From Streptomyces cinnamoneus (lineage in GTDB: Bacteria; Actinomycetota; Actinomycetes; Streptomycetales; Streptomycetaceae), in assembly GCF_002939475.1 (NCBI RefSeq), contig NZ_PKFQ01000001.1:5267001-5331000 (forward strand): a DNA stretch of 64,000 nt, in the 5' to 3' direction. Position numbers and translations under genes: made by a program. Shown here one piece after another: positions 37,284 through 45,610 of the stretch; positions within the stretch are counted from its first letter, which is position 1; each line of letters starts with the position of its first letter. The notes beneath the pieces are model-generated. The model did no database searches. It saw only the letters and a program-made list of their open reading frames with translations, and was not told the origin of the DNA.

Positions 37284-37581
37284 GGTGCTGGGCCCCCTCG
37301 TCGTGGGTAGGCGGCACGGGGGTGTGCCACGGCGAAAACGATCACGAGCATGCTGTTCCGCGTACGCGGAGGCGTACGGGGAAGCGTGATCGCGGGTGTG
37401 CAGTCGTCTTCCCCACCCCCGTCCGGTGGGAAACCTACGACCTGCGAGCGATCCGGAATCCCTTCCCACCTGGCCGGCCCCCGCCCCTTACGGCCGGTTT
37501 ATCGACTTCCGAGGCAGGATGGTGTGACCCACCGGGGTCATCGAGCCTGCCCACAGGGGCACAACAGGAAGGATCAACGCC

Positions 37582-38235
37582 GTGCGCGTACTCGTCGTCG
37601 AGGACGAGCAGCTGCTCGCAGACGCCGTAGCCACCGGACTGCGCCGGGAGGCCATGGCCGTCGACGTCGTGTACGACGGGGCCGCCGCCCTGGAGCGCAT
37701 CGCCGTCAACGACTACGACGTCATCGTGCTCGACCGGGACCTGCCCGCCGTCCACGGTGACGACGTGTGCCGCAAGGTCGTCGAGCTCGGCATCCCCACC
37801 CGCGTCCTGATGCTGACCGCCTCGGGCGACGTCAGCGACCGGGTGGAGGGCCTGGAGATCGGCGCCGACGACTACCTCCCCAAGCCGTTCGCCTTCAGCG
37901 AGCTGACGGCGCGCGTGCGGGCCCTGGGCCGGCGCACGACCGTCGCCCTCCCGCCCGTCCTGGAGCGGGCCGGCATCAAGCTCGACCCCAACCGCCGCGA
38001 GGTCTTCCGCGACGGCCGGGAGGTCCAGCTGGCGCCGAAGGAGTTCGCCGTGCTGGAGGTGCTCATGCGCAGCGAGGGCGCCGTGGTCTCGGCCGAGCAG
38101 CTGCTGGAGAAGGCCTGGGACGAGAACACCGACCCGTTCACCAACGTCGTACGGGTCACGGTCATGACGCTGCGCCGCAAGCTCGGCGAGCCCCCGGTGA
38201 TCGTCACCGTCCCCGGCTCCGGATACCGGATCTGA
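37582..38235 (+). CDS. cutR: OmpR-family response regulator CutR
   Basis: This is a 217-residue regulator whose sequence I recognise as CutR of S. lividans/S. coelicolor. The receiver domain starts MRVLVVEDEQLLADAVATGL, with phosphoacceptor Asp51 in IVLDRDLP and Lys in YLPKPFAFSE. The winged helix-turn-helix follows from residue ~125, with the recognition helix region NVVRVTVMTLRRKLG. Start GTG 37582 has GGAAGGA upstream. cutS follows 6 bases after the stop. In S. lividans, CutRS was first linked to copper metabolism and actinorhodin control; later work ties it to secretion stress and glucose. That is recollection. Confidence 0.92.
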   Translation: MRVLVVEDEQLLADAVATGLRREAMAVDVVYDGAAALERIAVNDYDVIVLDRDLPAVHGDDVCRKVVELGIPTRVLMLTASGDVSDRVEGLEIGADDYLPKPFAFSELTARVRALGRRTTVALPPVLERAGIKLDPNRREVFRDGREVQLAPKEFAVLEVLMRSEGAVVSAEQLLEKAWDENTDPFTNVVRVTVMTLRRKLGEPPVIVTVPGSGYRI

Positions 38236-38241
38236 CCCGCC

Positions 38242-39522
38242 ATGCCTCCCGCCCCCACACCCCCCACGCCCCCGGCCCCCCAGGCGGGCGCCGGGACCAC
38301 GCTGCCCCCCAAGCCCACCTGGGACCCGCGCCAGCCGGTGGTGCGCCCCTTCCCGTGGCTGCGCCCCACCATCCGCATACGGCTCACCCTGCTCTACGGC
38401 GGGATGTTCCTGATGGCCGGCGTGCTGCTGCTGACGATCATCTATCTGCTGGCCGCCAACGCCCTCAACGACGGCAGCCACCCGCTGATCAGGCTGGTGG
38501 AGGGTAGTCAGGTCCAGGTCAACGGCAATTCCTGCCCGGGCCTGGCGTCCACCTCCCTCACCCGCGACGACGCCAACCGCATCCTCGGGGACTGCATGGC
38601 CGATCAGCGCGCGCGGGCCCTGGAGTCGCTGCTGCGGCGCTCCCTGATGGCGCTCATGGGCCTCGCCGTGATCGCCTTCGCCTTCGGCTACGCCATGGCG
38701 GGCCGGGTCCTCTCGCCGCTCGGCAAGATCACCCGCACCGCCCGCCGGGTGGCCGGCACGGACCTGTCCCGGCGCATCGAACTGGGTGGGCCGGACGACG
38801 AGTTGAAGGAGCTCTCGGACACCTTCGACGAGATGCTCGACCGCCTGGAACGGGCCTTCACCGCCCAGCAGCGATTCGTGGCCAACGCCTCGCACGAACT
38901 GCGCACGCCGCTGGCGATCAACCGCACGCTCCTGGAGGTCACCCTCTCCGATCCCGGCGCCTCCCCGGAGCTGCAGCAGCTCGGCAAGACGCTGCTGGCC
39001 ACCAACGAGCGCAGCGAGCAGCTCGTGGAGGGCCTGCTGCTGCTCGCCCGCAGCGACAACGAGATCGTCGACCGCAAGCCCGTGGACCTGGCCGAGGTGG
39101 CCTCCCGGGCGCTGGACCAGACGCGTTCCGAGGCCCAGACCAAGGGCGTCGAGTTGCGGGGCACCCGTCAGCCCGCGGTGGTCCAGGGCAACGGCGTCCT
39201 GCTGGAGCGCATCGCGCTCAACCTCGTGCAGAACGCCGTGCGGTACAACACCCCCGACGGCTGGGTGGAGGTCACGACCCAGACCCAGCCGGGCCAGGCT
39301 GTGCTGGTGGTGGAGAACACCGGCCCGGTCGTGCCGGCCTACGAGGTGGACAACATATTCGAGCCGTTCCGCCGGCTGCGCACGGAGCGTACGGGCAGTG
39401 ACAAGGGCGTGGGTCTGGGACTGTCCATCGTCCGCTCGGTCGCCCGGGCGCACGGCGGGCGGATCACCGCCGAGCCGCGCGAGGGAGGAGGCCTGGTCAT
39501 GAGGGTCGTGCTGCCCGCGTGA
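38242..39522 (+). CDS. cutS: Sensor histidine kinase CutS
   Basis: This is a 426-residue membrane kinase partner of CutR. A Pro-rich N-terminal ~45 residues precedes transmembrane helix 1 (LTLLYGGMFLMAGVLLLTII). A short extracellular loop of ~55 residues contains two cysteines (SCPGLAS and GDCMADQ), a possible redox-sensing disulfide. Helix 2 follows (RSLMALMGLAVIAFAFGYAM), then a HAMP domain, HisKA with His218 in NASHELRTPLAINRTLLEV, and HATPase with NLVQNAVRYN and GVGLGLSIVRSVA. Start ATG 38242 lies just behind the cutR stop. Confidence 0.92.
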   Translation: MPPAPTPPTPPAPQAGAGTTLPPKPTWDPRQPVVRPFPWLRPTIRIRLTLLYGGMFLMAGVLLLTIIYLLAANALNDGSHPLIRLVEGSQVQVNGNSCPGLASTSLTRDDANRILGDCMADQRARALESLLRRSLMALMGLAVIAFAFGYAMAGRVLSPLGKITRTARRVAGTDLSRRIELGGPDDELKELSDTFDEMLDRLERAFTAQQRFVANASHELRTPLAINRTLLEVTLSDPGASPELQQLGKTLLATNERSEQLVEGLLLLARSDNEIVDRKPVDLAEVASRALDQTRSEAQTKGVELRGTRQPAVVQGNGVLLERIALNLVQNAVRYNTPDGWVEVTTQTQPGQAVLVVENTGPVVPAYEVDNIFEPFRRLRTERTGSDKGVGLGLSIVRSVARAHGGRITAEPREGGGLVMRVVLPA

Positions 39523-39930
39523 GCGAGGCGTGCGGGACTCTGCGAGAATGGGCGCTCACGGGTTCGCTTTGGGCGGAATTTTCATGGTCCGCCCAGTCCT
39601 TTGGATCTGTGTGATCGATCACATGCGCCGAGTTCCGGCCATCTACTCTCCGTGACCGAGGTCCTTCGGGGATCGCCTGAAAAATGGGGGTTTTCGGGGG
39701 TCCTGATCACGGGAAGTACACGTGATGGCATGACCGCGCACGGCTTCACGGCCGTGTACGGTCCCCATCGCCACCCATCCCGATCACCTCTTCAGGTGTG
39801 CGGTTGGGTGTCGATTGAGTAACAGACCTTGATGTGAGGCAAAATCTCCGCCTCGGGTCGGGCACAAGTCCGGCCTCTCACGCGTTACGTGCGCTGGAGA
39901 CACCGCAGACACCCAGAGGGGGAGAGCGAC
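39523..39930. promoter_or_regulatory. 408-bp gap between cutS and the DUF4193 gene, with a 14-bp palindrome
   Basis: No convincing gene was found; a 73-codon frame at 39601-39822 lacks a ribosome site and family features. TGTGATCGATCACA at 39610-39623 is a perfect palindrome resembling a CRP/FNR-type half-site pair. Further GATCAC copies occur near 39704 and 39783. A GAAAA...TTTTC inverted repeat lies at about 39678-39694. The region is A/T-richer than average and probably contains the promoter and operators of the DUF4193 gene. Confidence 0.5.
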
Positions 39931-40227
39931 ATGGCAACGGACTACGACACCCCACGCAAGACCGACGATGACGTCAACGAGGACAGCATCGAGGAACTGA
40001 AGTCCCGGCGGAACGACAAGTCGGCCTCGTCGGTCGACATCGACGACTTCGAGGCGGCGGAGGGCATGGAACTGCCCGGCGCCGACCTTTCCAACGAGGA
40101 GTTGTCCGTCCGGGTCCTGCCCCGGCAGGCGGACGAGTTCACGTGCATGAGCTGCTTCCTCGTTCACCACCGCAGCCAGCTGGCCGGCGAGAAGAACGGT
40201 CAGCCGATCTGCCGCGACTGCGAGTGA
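39931..40227 (+). CDS. DUF4193 zinc-ribbon protein
   Basis: This is a 98-residue acidic protein of a family I know only from actinobacteria. The N-terminal part is acidic and likely disordered (DDDVNEDSIEELKSRR). The C-terminus has a CxxC pair, FTCMSCFLVH, and a second CRDCE at the end, forming a zinc ribbon. Start ATG 39931 has GGGGGAGAG upstream. A long regulatory gap precedes it and another conserved gene follows 14 bases later. Members of this family are often very highly expressed; the molecular role is unknown. Confidence 0.88.
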   Translation: MATDYDTPRKTDDDVNEDSIEELKSRRNDKSASSVDIDDFEAAEGMELPGADLSNEELSVRVLPRQADEFTCMSCFLVHHRSQLAGEKNGQPICRDCE

Positions 40228-40241
40228 GGCGAGGGTCTGCC

Positions 40242-41063
40242 ATGGCAGGCTCGACCCCGTTCCGGAAGCGGCGCTCCCGGCAGCCCGAGCCGACCAACGG
40301 GCTCGCCGAGGGCGCATCCGGCGGCCAGGCCGGCACCGCGCCCGGCCGGAACGTCGAGCGAGGCCGCAGGGCCTCGCTCGCCTCCGCCGTGGGCCGTGGC
40401 GCCGGCTGGGCCGGTGACACGGTGATGAAGGGCGGCCGGGGGGCGAGGGCGGGTCTGACCGTCGTCGCCGACCGGATCGTCGTGAACGCCCCGCGCATCC
40501 CCGTGCGCGACCTCGCGACCCTCCGCGCCCAGTTCCCCGGCCTCGGCCCGGAGGAGCTCGCGGACAAGCTGGTGGCCGGCGCCGTCCACGGCACCTCGAC
40601 CGTGGGTGCCGGCATCGGGGCGGCGGCCATGCTGCCCGTACCGCCCGCCATCCCCGCCGAGCTGGCGGCGGAGATCATCGGCGTCGCCGCCGTGGAGTTC
40701 AAGATGATCGCCGAGCTCCACGAGGTCTACGGCCGGCGGGCGCCCGGCACGGTCCGCCAGCGGGCCACCGCCTATCTCGGCGCCTGGGCCGAGGAACGGG
40801 GCATCGACGTCACGTCCCCCATGACCGTCAACGCGGCCCTCGGCGGCCAGCTCCGGCGCGAGCTGCGCCAGCGCGTCCTCAAGCGCACGTTCCGCAGCCT
40901 GCCGAACGTCGCACCCTTCATGATCGGCGCAACCGTCGGCGCGATGATCAACCGCCGCGACACCCGGCGGCTCGCCGAGCGGGTCCGCCGGGACCTGCGC
41001 AGCCGGCAGGTCGCCTGGGACGACCTCCCCGAATCCCCCGACGAGGGCCTGGGCCTCGCCTAG
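40242..41063 (+). CDS. Conserved hypothetical protein, possible EcsC-like helical domain
   Basis: This is a 273-residue protein. The first ~75 residues are basic and low complexity. Residues ~85-235 are helical, with a glycine- and alanine-rich hydrophobic stretch (STVGAGIGAAAMLPVPPAIP) and another near the end (LPNVAPFMIGATVGAMINRR). This pattern resembles EcsC-family membrane-associated proteins but I cannot confirm it. Start ATG 40242 has GAGGCGAGGG upstream. It is close behind the DUF4193 gene, probably cotranscribed. Confidence 0.75.
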   Translation: MAGSTPFRKRRSRQPEPTNGLAEGASGGQAGTAPGRNVERGRRASLASAVGRGAGWAGDTVMKGGRGARAGLTVVADRIVVNAPRIPVRDLATLRAQFPGLGPEELADKLVAGAVHGTSTVGAGIGAAAMLPVPPAIPAELAAEIIGVAAVEFKMIAELHEVYGRRAPGTVRQRATAYLGAWAEERGIDVTSPMTVNAALGGQLRRELRQRVLKRTFRSLPNVAPFMIGATVGAMINRRDTRRLAERVRRDLRSRQVAWDDLPESPDEGLGLA

Positions 41064-41111
41064 ACCCCCCTCCGGGCCCCTTCCACGGCCCTTCCGGCAC
41101 CGGCCCCGGCG

Positions 41112-41555
41112 TCAGGCCCGGACGGCCGTGAGGGCGGCGGCCAGCAGCTCGGGATGGCGGGTGGAGAGGTAGACGTAGGGCGTGGGGTCCGCCGGGTCCG
41201 TGACCTCGATCCGCACCGCGGTGGGCACGTAGCCGCGCAGCAGCATGAACGCGCGGGTGTCGGCCTTGTGGGTGCGCCAGGCCCGCGCCTCCTCCGCGTC
41301 CAGCACCTCGGGCGCGCCCAGCGCCTCCAGGGGGATCCGCGCGTCGCCCGCGACGAGGGCGCCGCCCACCACCCGGATGCGGACCGAGCCGTACGAACTC
41401 ACCGCGACGGCGGCGAGCGCCCCGCCGCCGATCAACCCGCCGAGCATCGGCAGGGTGCCCAGCGGCAGCAGGATCAACGCCATGGCGATCCCGGCGAGAA
41501 CCGCGATGAACCACCAGGAACGGGGCGCGGTCAGGCGTTCTTCGTAAGGCTGCAT
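41112..41555 (-). CDS. DUF3093 membrane protein
   Basis: This is a 147-residue protein beginning MQPYEERLTAPRSWW, the hallmark of DUF3093, followed by two membrane helices (residues ~15-33 and 37-54). A cytoplasmic beta-rich PH-like domain ends in PYVYLSTRHPELLAAAL. Start ATG 41555 has no clear ribosome site; CAAGCT lies 7 bases upstream on the reverse strand, so it may be leaderless. It is divergent from the thioesterase gene and adjacent to dut, a common actinobacterial grouping. Function unknown. Confidence 0.87.
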   Translation of the reverse strand: MQPYEERLTAPRSWWFIAVLAGIAMALILLPLGTLPMLGGLIGGGALAAVAVSSYGSVRIRVVGGALVAGDARIPLEALGAPEVLDAEEARAWRTHKADTRAFMLLRGYVPTAVRIEVTDPADPTPYVYLSTRHPELLAAALTAVRA

Positions 41556-41600
41556 GCGCACAAGCTTGGCACGGACGGGACCGGGTGCGTCCGGCGCGGG

Positions 41601-41606
41601 TAAGGT
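41601..41606 (+). promoter_or_regulatory. -10 element for a leaderless thioesterase/dut transcript
   Basis: TAAGGT ends 8 bases before GTG 41615, with no ribosome-binding site between. Confidence 0.5.
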
Positions 41607-41614
41607 CAGCCCCT

Positions 41615-42199
41615 GTGAGTGGACGAACAACAGCGCTGACACCGCCGGCCGACGCCGGGCCGCCGGTGCGGCACCCCGAGGCCCCCGCACCGGGCGAGAT
41701 CATCGGGTCGCACTACGAGTACTGCTTCGGCTGCGGCGGCGGCGTGGCGCACGGACTGCACCTGGAGACGCGGGCCGGCGAGGGCGTGAACGTCACCGCC
41801 GAGTTCACGGTCAGGGAGGCCCACCAGGGCGCCCCCGGCCTCGCGCACGGCGGTGTGCTGGCCACGGCCCTGGACGAGACGCTCGGCTCGCTGGGCTGGA
41901 TGCTGCGGGTGATCGCGGTGACCGGCCGGCTGGAGACGGACTTCCTGCGCCCGGTGCCGGTGGGCACCGAACTGCACCTGACCGCCGAGGCGGTCGCGGT
42001 GCACCGCCGCAAGATCTACTGCACGGCCACCGGCCGCATCGGCGGCCCCGACGGGCCGGTCGCGGTGCACGCGAACGCGATGTTCGTCGAGGTCAAGATC
42101 GACCACTTCATCGACAACGGCCGCAAGGAAGAGATCCAGGCGGTCATGGCGGACCCCGACCAGGTGAAGGTCGCGCGCGCATTCGAGGTGAACCCGTGA
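41615..42199 (+). CDS. PaaI-family hotdog thioesterase
   Basis: This is a 194-residue protein with a single hotdog fold. EYCFGCGGGVAHGLHLETR near residue 44 carries a Cys pair typical of this actinobacterial subgroup. The catalytic-type segment is GAPGLAHGGVLATALDETLG with the HGG(V/A) motif and Asp. It probably hydrolyses acyl-CoA thioesters; substrate unknown. The stop overlaps the dut GTG (GTGA), so the two are coupled. The start GTG 41615 is placed from the -10 position; the first ~30 residues are Pro-rich and unconserved in appearance. Confidence 0.85.
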   Translation: MSGRTTALTPPADAGPPVRHPEAPAPGEIIGSHYEYCFGCGGGVAHGLHLETRAGEGVNVTAEFTVREAHQGAPGLAHGGVLATALDETLGSLGWMLRVIAVTGRLETDFLRPVPVGTELHLTAEAVAVHRRKIYCTATGRIGGPDGPVAVHANAMFVEVKIDHFIDNGRKEEIQAVMADPDQVKVARAFEVNP

Positions 42200-42696
42200 G
42201 CCGTCAGCCCGTCGACGTACTCATCCGCCGGGTCGACCCCGAGGTGCCCCTTCCCTCCTACGGTCACCCCGGCGACGCCGGATGCGACCTGGTGACCACC
42301 GAGGCCGCCGAGCTGGCGCCCGGTGAGCGGATGGTCCTGCCCACCGGCATCTCGATCGCGCTGCCCGACGGGTACGCCGCGTTCGTCCACCCCCGATCGG
42401 GTCTCGCCGCCCGGTGCGGGGTGTCCATGGTCAATGCCCCGGGCACCATCGATGCCGGGTACCGTGGAGAGATCAAGGTGATTGTGGTCAATCTGGACCC
42501 GCGCGAGAGCGTGCGGTTCGAGCGGTTCGACCGCGTCGCCCAATTGGTTGTCCAGCAGGTCGAGAGGGTCCGCTTCCACGAGGTGGCGGAACTTCCCGGC
42601 TCGGCGCGGGCCGAAGGGGGCTTCGGGTCCACCGGTGGCCACGCTGCCGTGGGGAATGGATTCGCTTCGGTCGCCTGCGACCGGGAAGGACAGTGA
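42196..42696 (+). CDS. dut: dUTP diphosphatase
   Basis: This is a 166-residue trimeric dUTPase, which converts dUTP to dUMP and pyrophosphate. All five motifs are visible: HPGDAGCDLVTTE (1), VHPRSGLAAR (2), GTIDAGYRGEIKVIVVN (3), FDRVAQLVVQ (4) and the flexible C-terminal arm GGFGSTGGH (5). About 20 extra residues follow motif 5. Start GTG 42196 overlaps the thioesterase stop. A DUF3710 gene follows immediately, a conserved actinobacterial neighbour. Confidence 0.95.
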   Translation: MSRQPVDVLIRRVDPEVPLPSYGHPGDAGCDLVTTEAAELAPGERMVLPTGISIALPDGYAAFVHPRSGLAARCGVSMVNAPGTIDAGYRGEIKVIVVNLDPRESVRFERFDRVAQLVVQQVERVRFHEVAELPGSARAEGGFGSTGGHAAVGNGFASVACDREGQ

Positions 42697-42697
42697 C

Positions 42698-43480
42698 GTG
42701 TTCGGTCGTCGCCGCAAGCGCAGCGAGGACGTCGTCGAGAGTGCCGACCGCCTCGACGACGTGACCTCCGAGAAGTCGGACGGGGACGCCCTCGCCGACG
42801 AGGACGCACACACCGCGGCCGAGAGCCGGATCCGGCTGGAGCCGGGCCCGCGCCCGGACGGGCCGTGGGACGTCTCCGAGGTCCGCGACCCGGCCGAGGG
42901 CCGGGTGGACCTGGGCGGACTGTTCGTGCCCGGTGTCGAGGGCATGGAACTGCGGGTCGAGGTCGCCGGTGACGCCATCGTCGCCGCGACCGTGGTGCTG
43001 CGCGACAGCGCGGTGCAGCTCCAGGCGTTCGCCGCGCCCAAGCGCGAGGGCATCTGGTCCGAGGTCCGCGAGGAGATCGCGGGTGGCATCACCCAGCAGG
43101 GCGGTGTCGTGGACGAGGTCGAGGGCCCCCTCGGCTGGGAGCTGCGGGCCCAGGTGCCCGTGGCGCTGCCCGACGGCACGCAGGGCGTGCAGCTCGTGCG
43201 CTTCGTCGGCTGTGACGGGCCGCGCTGGTTCCTGCGCGGTGTGATCTCCGGCCAGGGCGCGGTGCAGCCCCAGACCGCCGGGCTGCTGGAGCAGATCTTC
43301 CGGGACACCGTCGTCGTGCGCGGCGAGTCCCCGATGGCGCCCCGCGACCCGATCGTCCTCAAGCTGCCCGAGGACGCCCAGATGGTGGCCGAGGGCCTCC
43401 AGCAGGAGGAGCAGGGCTCGCGCTTCGCCGGCGGTGTGGACCGCCTCCAGCGCGGCCCGGAGACCACCGAGGTCCGCTGA
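42698..43480 (+). CDS. DUF3710 family protein
   Basis: This is a 260-residue protein. A basic start, MFGRRRKRSEDVVESADRLD, is followed by an acidic linker. The conserved domain begins about residue 50 (GPWDVSEVRDPAEGRVDLGG) and continues to VVVRGESPMAPRDPIVLKLP. It has no membrane segment or catalytic motif. Start GTG 42698 has GGGAAGGA 7 bases upstream, just after dut. It is widely linked to dut in actinobacteria; role unknown. Confidence 0.88.
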   Translation: MFGRRRKRSEDVVESADRLDDVTSEKSDGDALADEDAHTAAESRIRLEPGPRPDGPWDVSEVRDPAEGRVDLGGLFVPGVEGMELRVEVAGDAIVAATVVLRDSAVQLQAFAAPKREGIWSEVREEIAGGITQQGGVVDEVEGPLGWELRAQVPVALPDGTQGVQLVRFVGCDGPRWFLRGVISGQGAVQPQTAGLLEQIFRDTVVVRGESPMAPRDPIVLKLPEDAQMVAEGLQQEEQGSRFAGGVDRLQRGPETTEVR

Positions 43481-43554
43481 GCGGACACCGCCGCGCATCT
43501 TCCGGGAGGGGCCGCCGCCCGATGGCCCCCTCACCGGCCGGAATACGACGTTTC

Positions 43555-43591
43555 GCTGGGCCGGAACTCGCACTGCGAGTTCCGGCCCAGC
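43555..43591 (+). terminator. 18-bp hairpin between the DUF3710 gene and kdp
   Basis: The 18 bases 43555-43572 are exactly complementary to 43574-43591 around a single central base, giving a stem of about 16 bp with a tiny loop, 74 bases after the DUF3710 stop. It probably terminates the dut operon. Downstream, 43620-43740 forms the kdp leader, with related phrases CCGTCAAAGGGGCGC and GCGTCAACAAGGGCC about 38 bases apart. Confidence 0.85.
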
Positions 43592-43740
43592 GGCGTTTCC
43601 GCAGGTCTTCGCCGGGCGCGTATGGATCCCGTCAAAGGGGCGCTAATGGCCGTAAGGGAGGCGTCAACAAGGGCCGTACGGAGCGGCGGCGGATGTTTCC
43701 TCAAGAGGTCCGTTCATCCGAACCTCTCTAGGAGCACACG

Positions 43741-43824
43741 ATGGCCGACGTGGCCTTCGTCGTCACCACGATCGCGGTCTTCGCGCTGGTGGCTCTCGTC
43801 GCCAAGGGGGTGACGAAGCTGTGA
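43741..43824 (+). CDS. 27-residue membrane peptide upstream of kdpF
   Basis: ATG 43741 opens a frame encoding [20 protein letters not shown] plus AKGVTKL: one hydrophobic helix with a basic C-terminus. AGGAGCAC lies immediately upstream of the start. The stop overlaps the GTG of kdpF (GTGA), so the two are coupled. It resembles kdpF in size and topology but lacks the KdpF ending, so it is either a second small Kdp subunit or a regulatory small membrane protein. I recall similar short frames before kdpF in other Streptomyces but cannot verify this. Confidence 0.72.
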   Translation: MADVAFVVTTIAVFALVALVAKGVTKL

Positions 43825-43910
43825 CCGCCGAGAACGTCGTCGGCCTGGTCGTGGCCGTCGCCCTGCTGGGCTACCTGATCCTCGCCCTCGTCTTCCCGGA
43901 GAGGTTCTGA
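43821..43910 (+). CDS. kdpF: Potassium-transporting ATPase small subunit KdpF
   Basis: This is a 29-residue single-helix protein ([20 protein letters not shown] then LALVFPERF). The ending LVFPE(R/K)F is the KdpF hallmark. KdpF stabilises the KdpABC complex. GTG 43821 overlaps the preceding small ORF, and kdpA starts 8 bases after the stop. Confidence 0.92.
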   Translation: MTAENVVGLVVAVALLGYLILALVFPERF

Positions 43911-43918
43911 CGTCGCAC

Positions 43919-45610
43919 ATGAGCCCCGTTCTCTCCGGAGCCCTCCAGCTCACCGCTCTCGTCGCGGCACTGGCGCTGTCCTACCGCCCGCTGGGCGACT
44001 ACATGGCCCGCGTCTACAGCTCCGAAAAACACCTGCGCCCCGAGAAGTGGATATACCGCCTGATCGGTGCCGACCCCAGAGCTGAAATGCGCTGGCCCGC
44101 CTATCTGCGCGGCGTCCTCGCGTTCTCGGCCGTCAGCGTCCTCTTCCTCTACCTGCTCCAGCGGGTCCAGGGCGCGCTGCCCAAGGCGCTGTCGCTCGGC
44201 TTCTCCTCGATCAGCCCGGACCAGGCGTTCAACACCGCCGCCTCGTTCGTGGCCAACACCAACTGGCAGTCGTACTCCGGCGAGCAGGCCATGGGCCACG
44301 CCGTGCAGACGCTCGGCCTGGCGGTCCAGAACTTCGTCTCCGCTGCCGTCGGCATGGCCGTCGCCGTGGCGCTCGTACGGGGCTTCGCCCGTTCCCGCAC
44401 CGGCGAACTGGGCAACTTCTGGGCCGACCTGGTCCGCGGCACGGTCCGCGTCCTGATCCCGCTCTCCGTCGTCGGCGCGCTGGTGCTCGTCGCGTGCGGC
44501 GCTATCCAGAACTTCGCCGGCATCCACGACATCGGTCAGCTGACCGGCGGCACCCAGCAGGTCAACGGCGGCGCGGTGGCCTCGCAGGAGGTCATCAAGG
44601 AACTCGGCACCAACGGCGGCGGCTACTTCAACGCCAACTCCGCCCACCCGTTCGAGAACCCCAACGCCTTCACCAACCTCTTCGAGATCTTCCTGATCCT
44701 CGTCATCCCCTTCGCCCTGACGCGGACCTTCGGCAAGCTCGTCGGCAACGTCAGGCAGGGCTACGCGATCCTGGCCACGATGGGCCTGATCTGGCTCGGT
44801 TTCACCGCGCTGATGATGTGGACGGAGTACGCCCACCACGGTGCGGCGCTCCAGGCCGCGGGCGGCGCGATGGAGGGCAAGGAGCAGCGCTTCGGCGTCG
44901 GCGCCTCCGCGATCTTCGCGACCTCCACCACCCTCACGTCGACCGGCGCGGTGGACTCCTTCCACTCGTCCTTCACCGGCCTCGGCGGCGGCGTCGCCCT
45001 GCTCGGGATGATGCTCGGCGAGATCGCGCCCGGCGGCGTCGGCTCCGGCCTCTACGGCATGCTGGTCATGGCGGTCATCGCGGTCTTCATCGCGGGTCTG
45101 ATGGTCGGCCGGACGCCCGAGTACCTCGGCAAGAAGATCGGCACCCGCGAGATCAAGCTCGCCGCGTGCTACATCCTCATCACCCCGACCCTGGTGCTGG
45201 GCTTCACCGCCCTGTCCATGGCGCTGTCCACGCCGCCGGACTCGATCCTCAACGGCGCGGCGAACTCGGTGCACGACAGCGGGGCCCACGGCTTCTCCGA
45301 GGTCCTCTACGCCTTCACCTCCGGCGCCAACAACAACGGCTCCGCCTTCGCCGGCCTGAACGCCAACACGCAGTGGTACAACACCACGATCGGCCTCGCC
45401 ATGCTGCTCGGCCGCTTCCTGCCGATGGTCTTCGTGCTGGCGCTCGCGGGCTCGCTCGCCGAGCAGAAGCCCGTACCCGAGACGGCGGGCACCCTGCGCA
45501 CCGAGAAGCCGCTTTTCGCGGGCCTCCTCGTCGGCGCGATCCTGATCATCACCGGCTTGACCTACTTCCCGGCCCTGGCCCTCGGCCCGATGGCGGAGGG
45601 ACTCTCATGA
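43919..45610 (+). CDS. kdpA: Potassium-transporting ATPase subunit A
   Basis: This is the 563-residue potassium-channel-like subunit of the high-affinity KdpFABC pump. Selectivity-filter-type segments are present: [48 protein letters not shown] and [17 protein letters not shown]. About ten membrane helices are expected. Start ATG 43919 follows kdpF by 8 bases, and the stop overlaps the kdpB ATG (ATGA). Length matches the family. Confidence 0.96.
   Translation: MSPVLSGALQLTALVAALALSYRPLGDYMARVYSSEKHLRPEKWIYRLIGADPRAEMRWPAYLRGVLAFSAVSVLFLYLLQRVQGALPKALSLGFSSISPDQAFNTAASFVANTNWQSYSGEQAMGHAVQTLGLAVQNFVSAAVGMAVAVALVRGFARSRTGELGNFWADLVRGTVRVLIPLSVVGALVLVACGAIQNFAGIHDIGQLTGGTQQVNGGAVASQEVIKELGTNGGGYFNANSAHPFENPNAFTNLFEIFLILVIPFALTRTFGKLVGNVRQGYAILATMGLIWLGFTALMMWTEYAHHGAALQAAGGAMEGKEQRFGVGASAIFATSTTLTSTGAVDSFHSSFTGLGGGVALLGMMLGEIAPGGVGSGLYGMLVMAVIAVFIAGLMVGRTPEYLGKKIGTREIKLAACYILITPTLVLGFTALSMALSTPPDSILNGAANSVHDSGAHGFSEVLYAFTSGANNNGSAFAGLNANTQWYNTTIGLAMLLGRFLPMVFVLALAGSLAEQKPVPETAGTLRTEKPLFAGLLVGAILIITGLTYFPALALGPMAEGLS

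Noticed and set aside
39601-39822. 73-codon ORF in the cutS-DUF4193 gap
   Set aside because: There is no ribosome-binding site, no recognisable family and low coding character; the stretch looks like an operator-rich promoter region.
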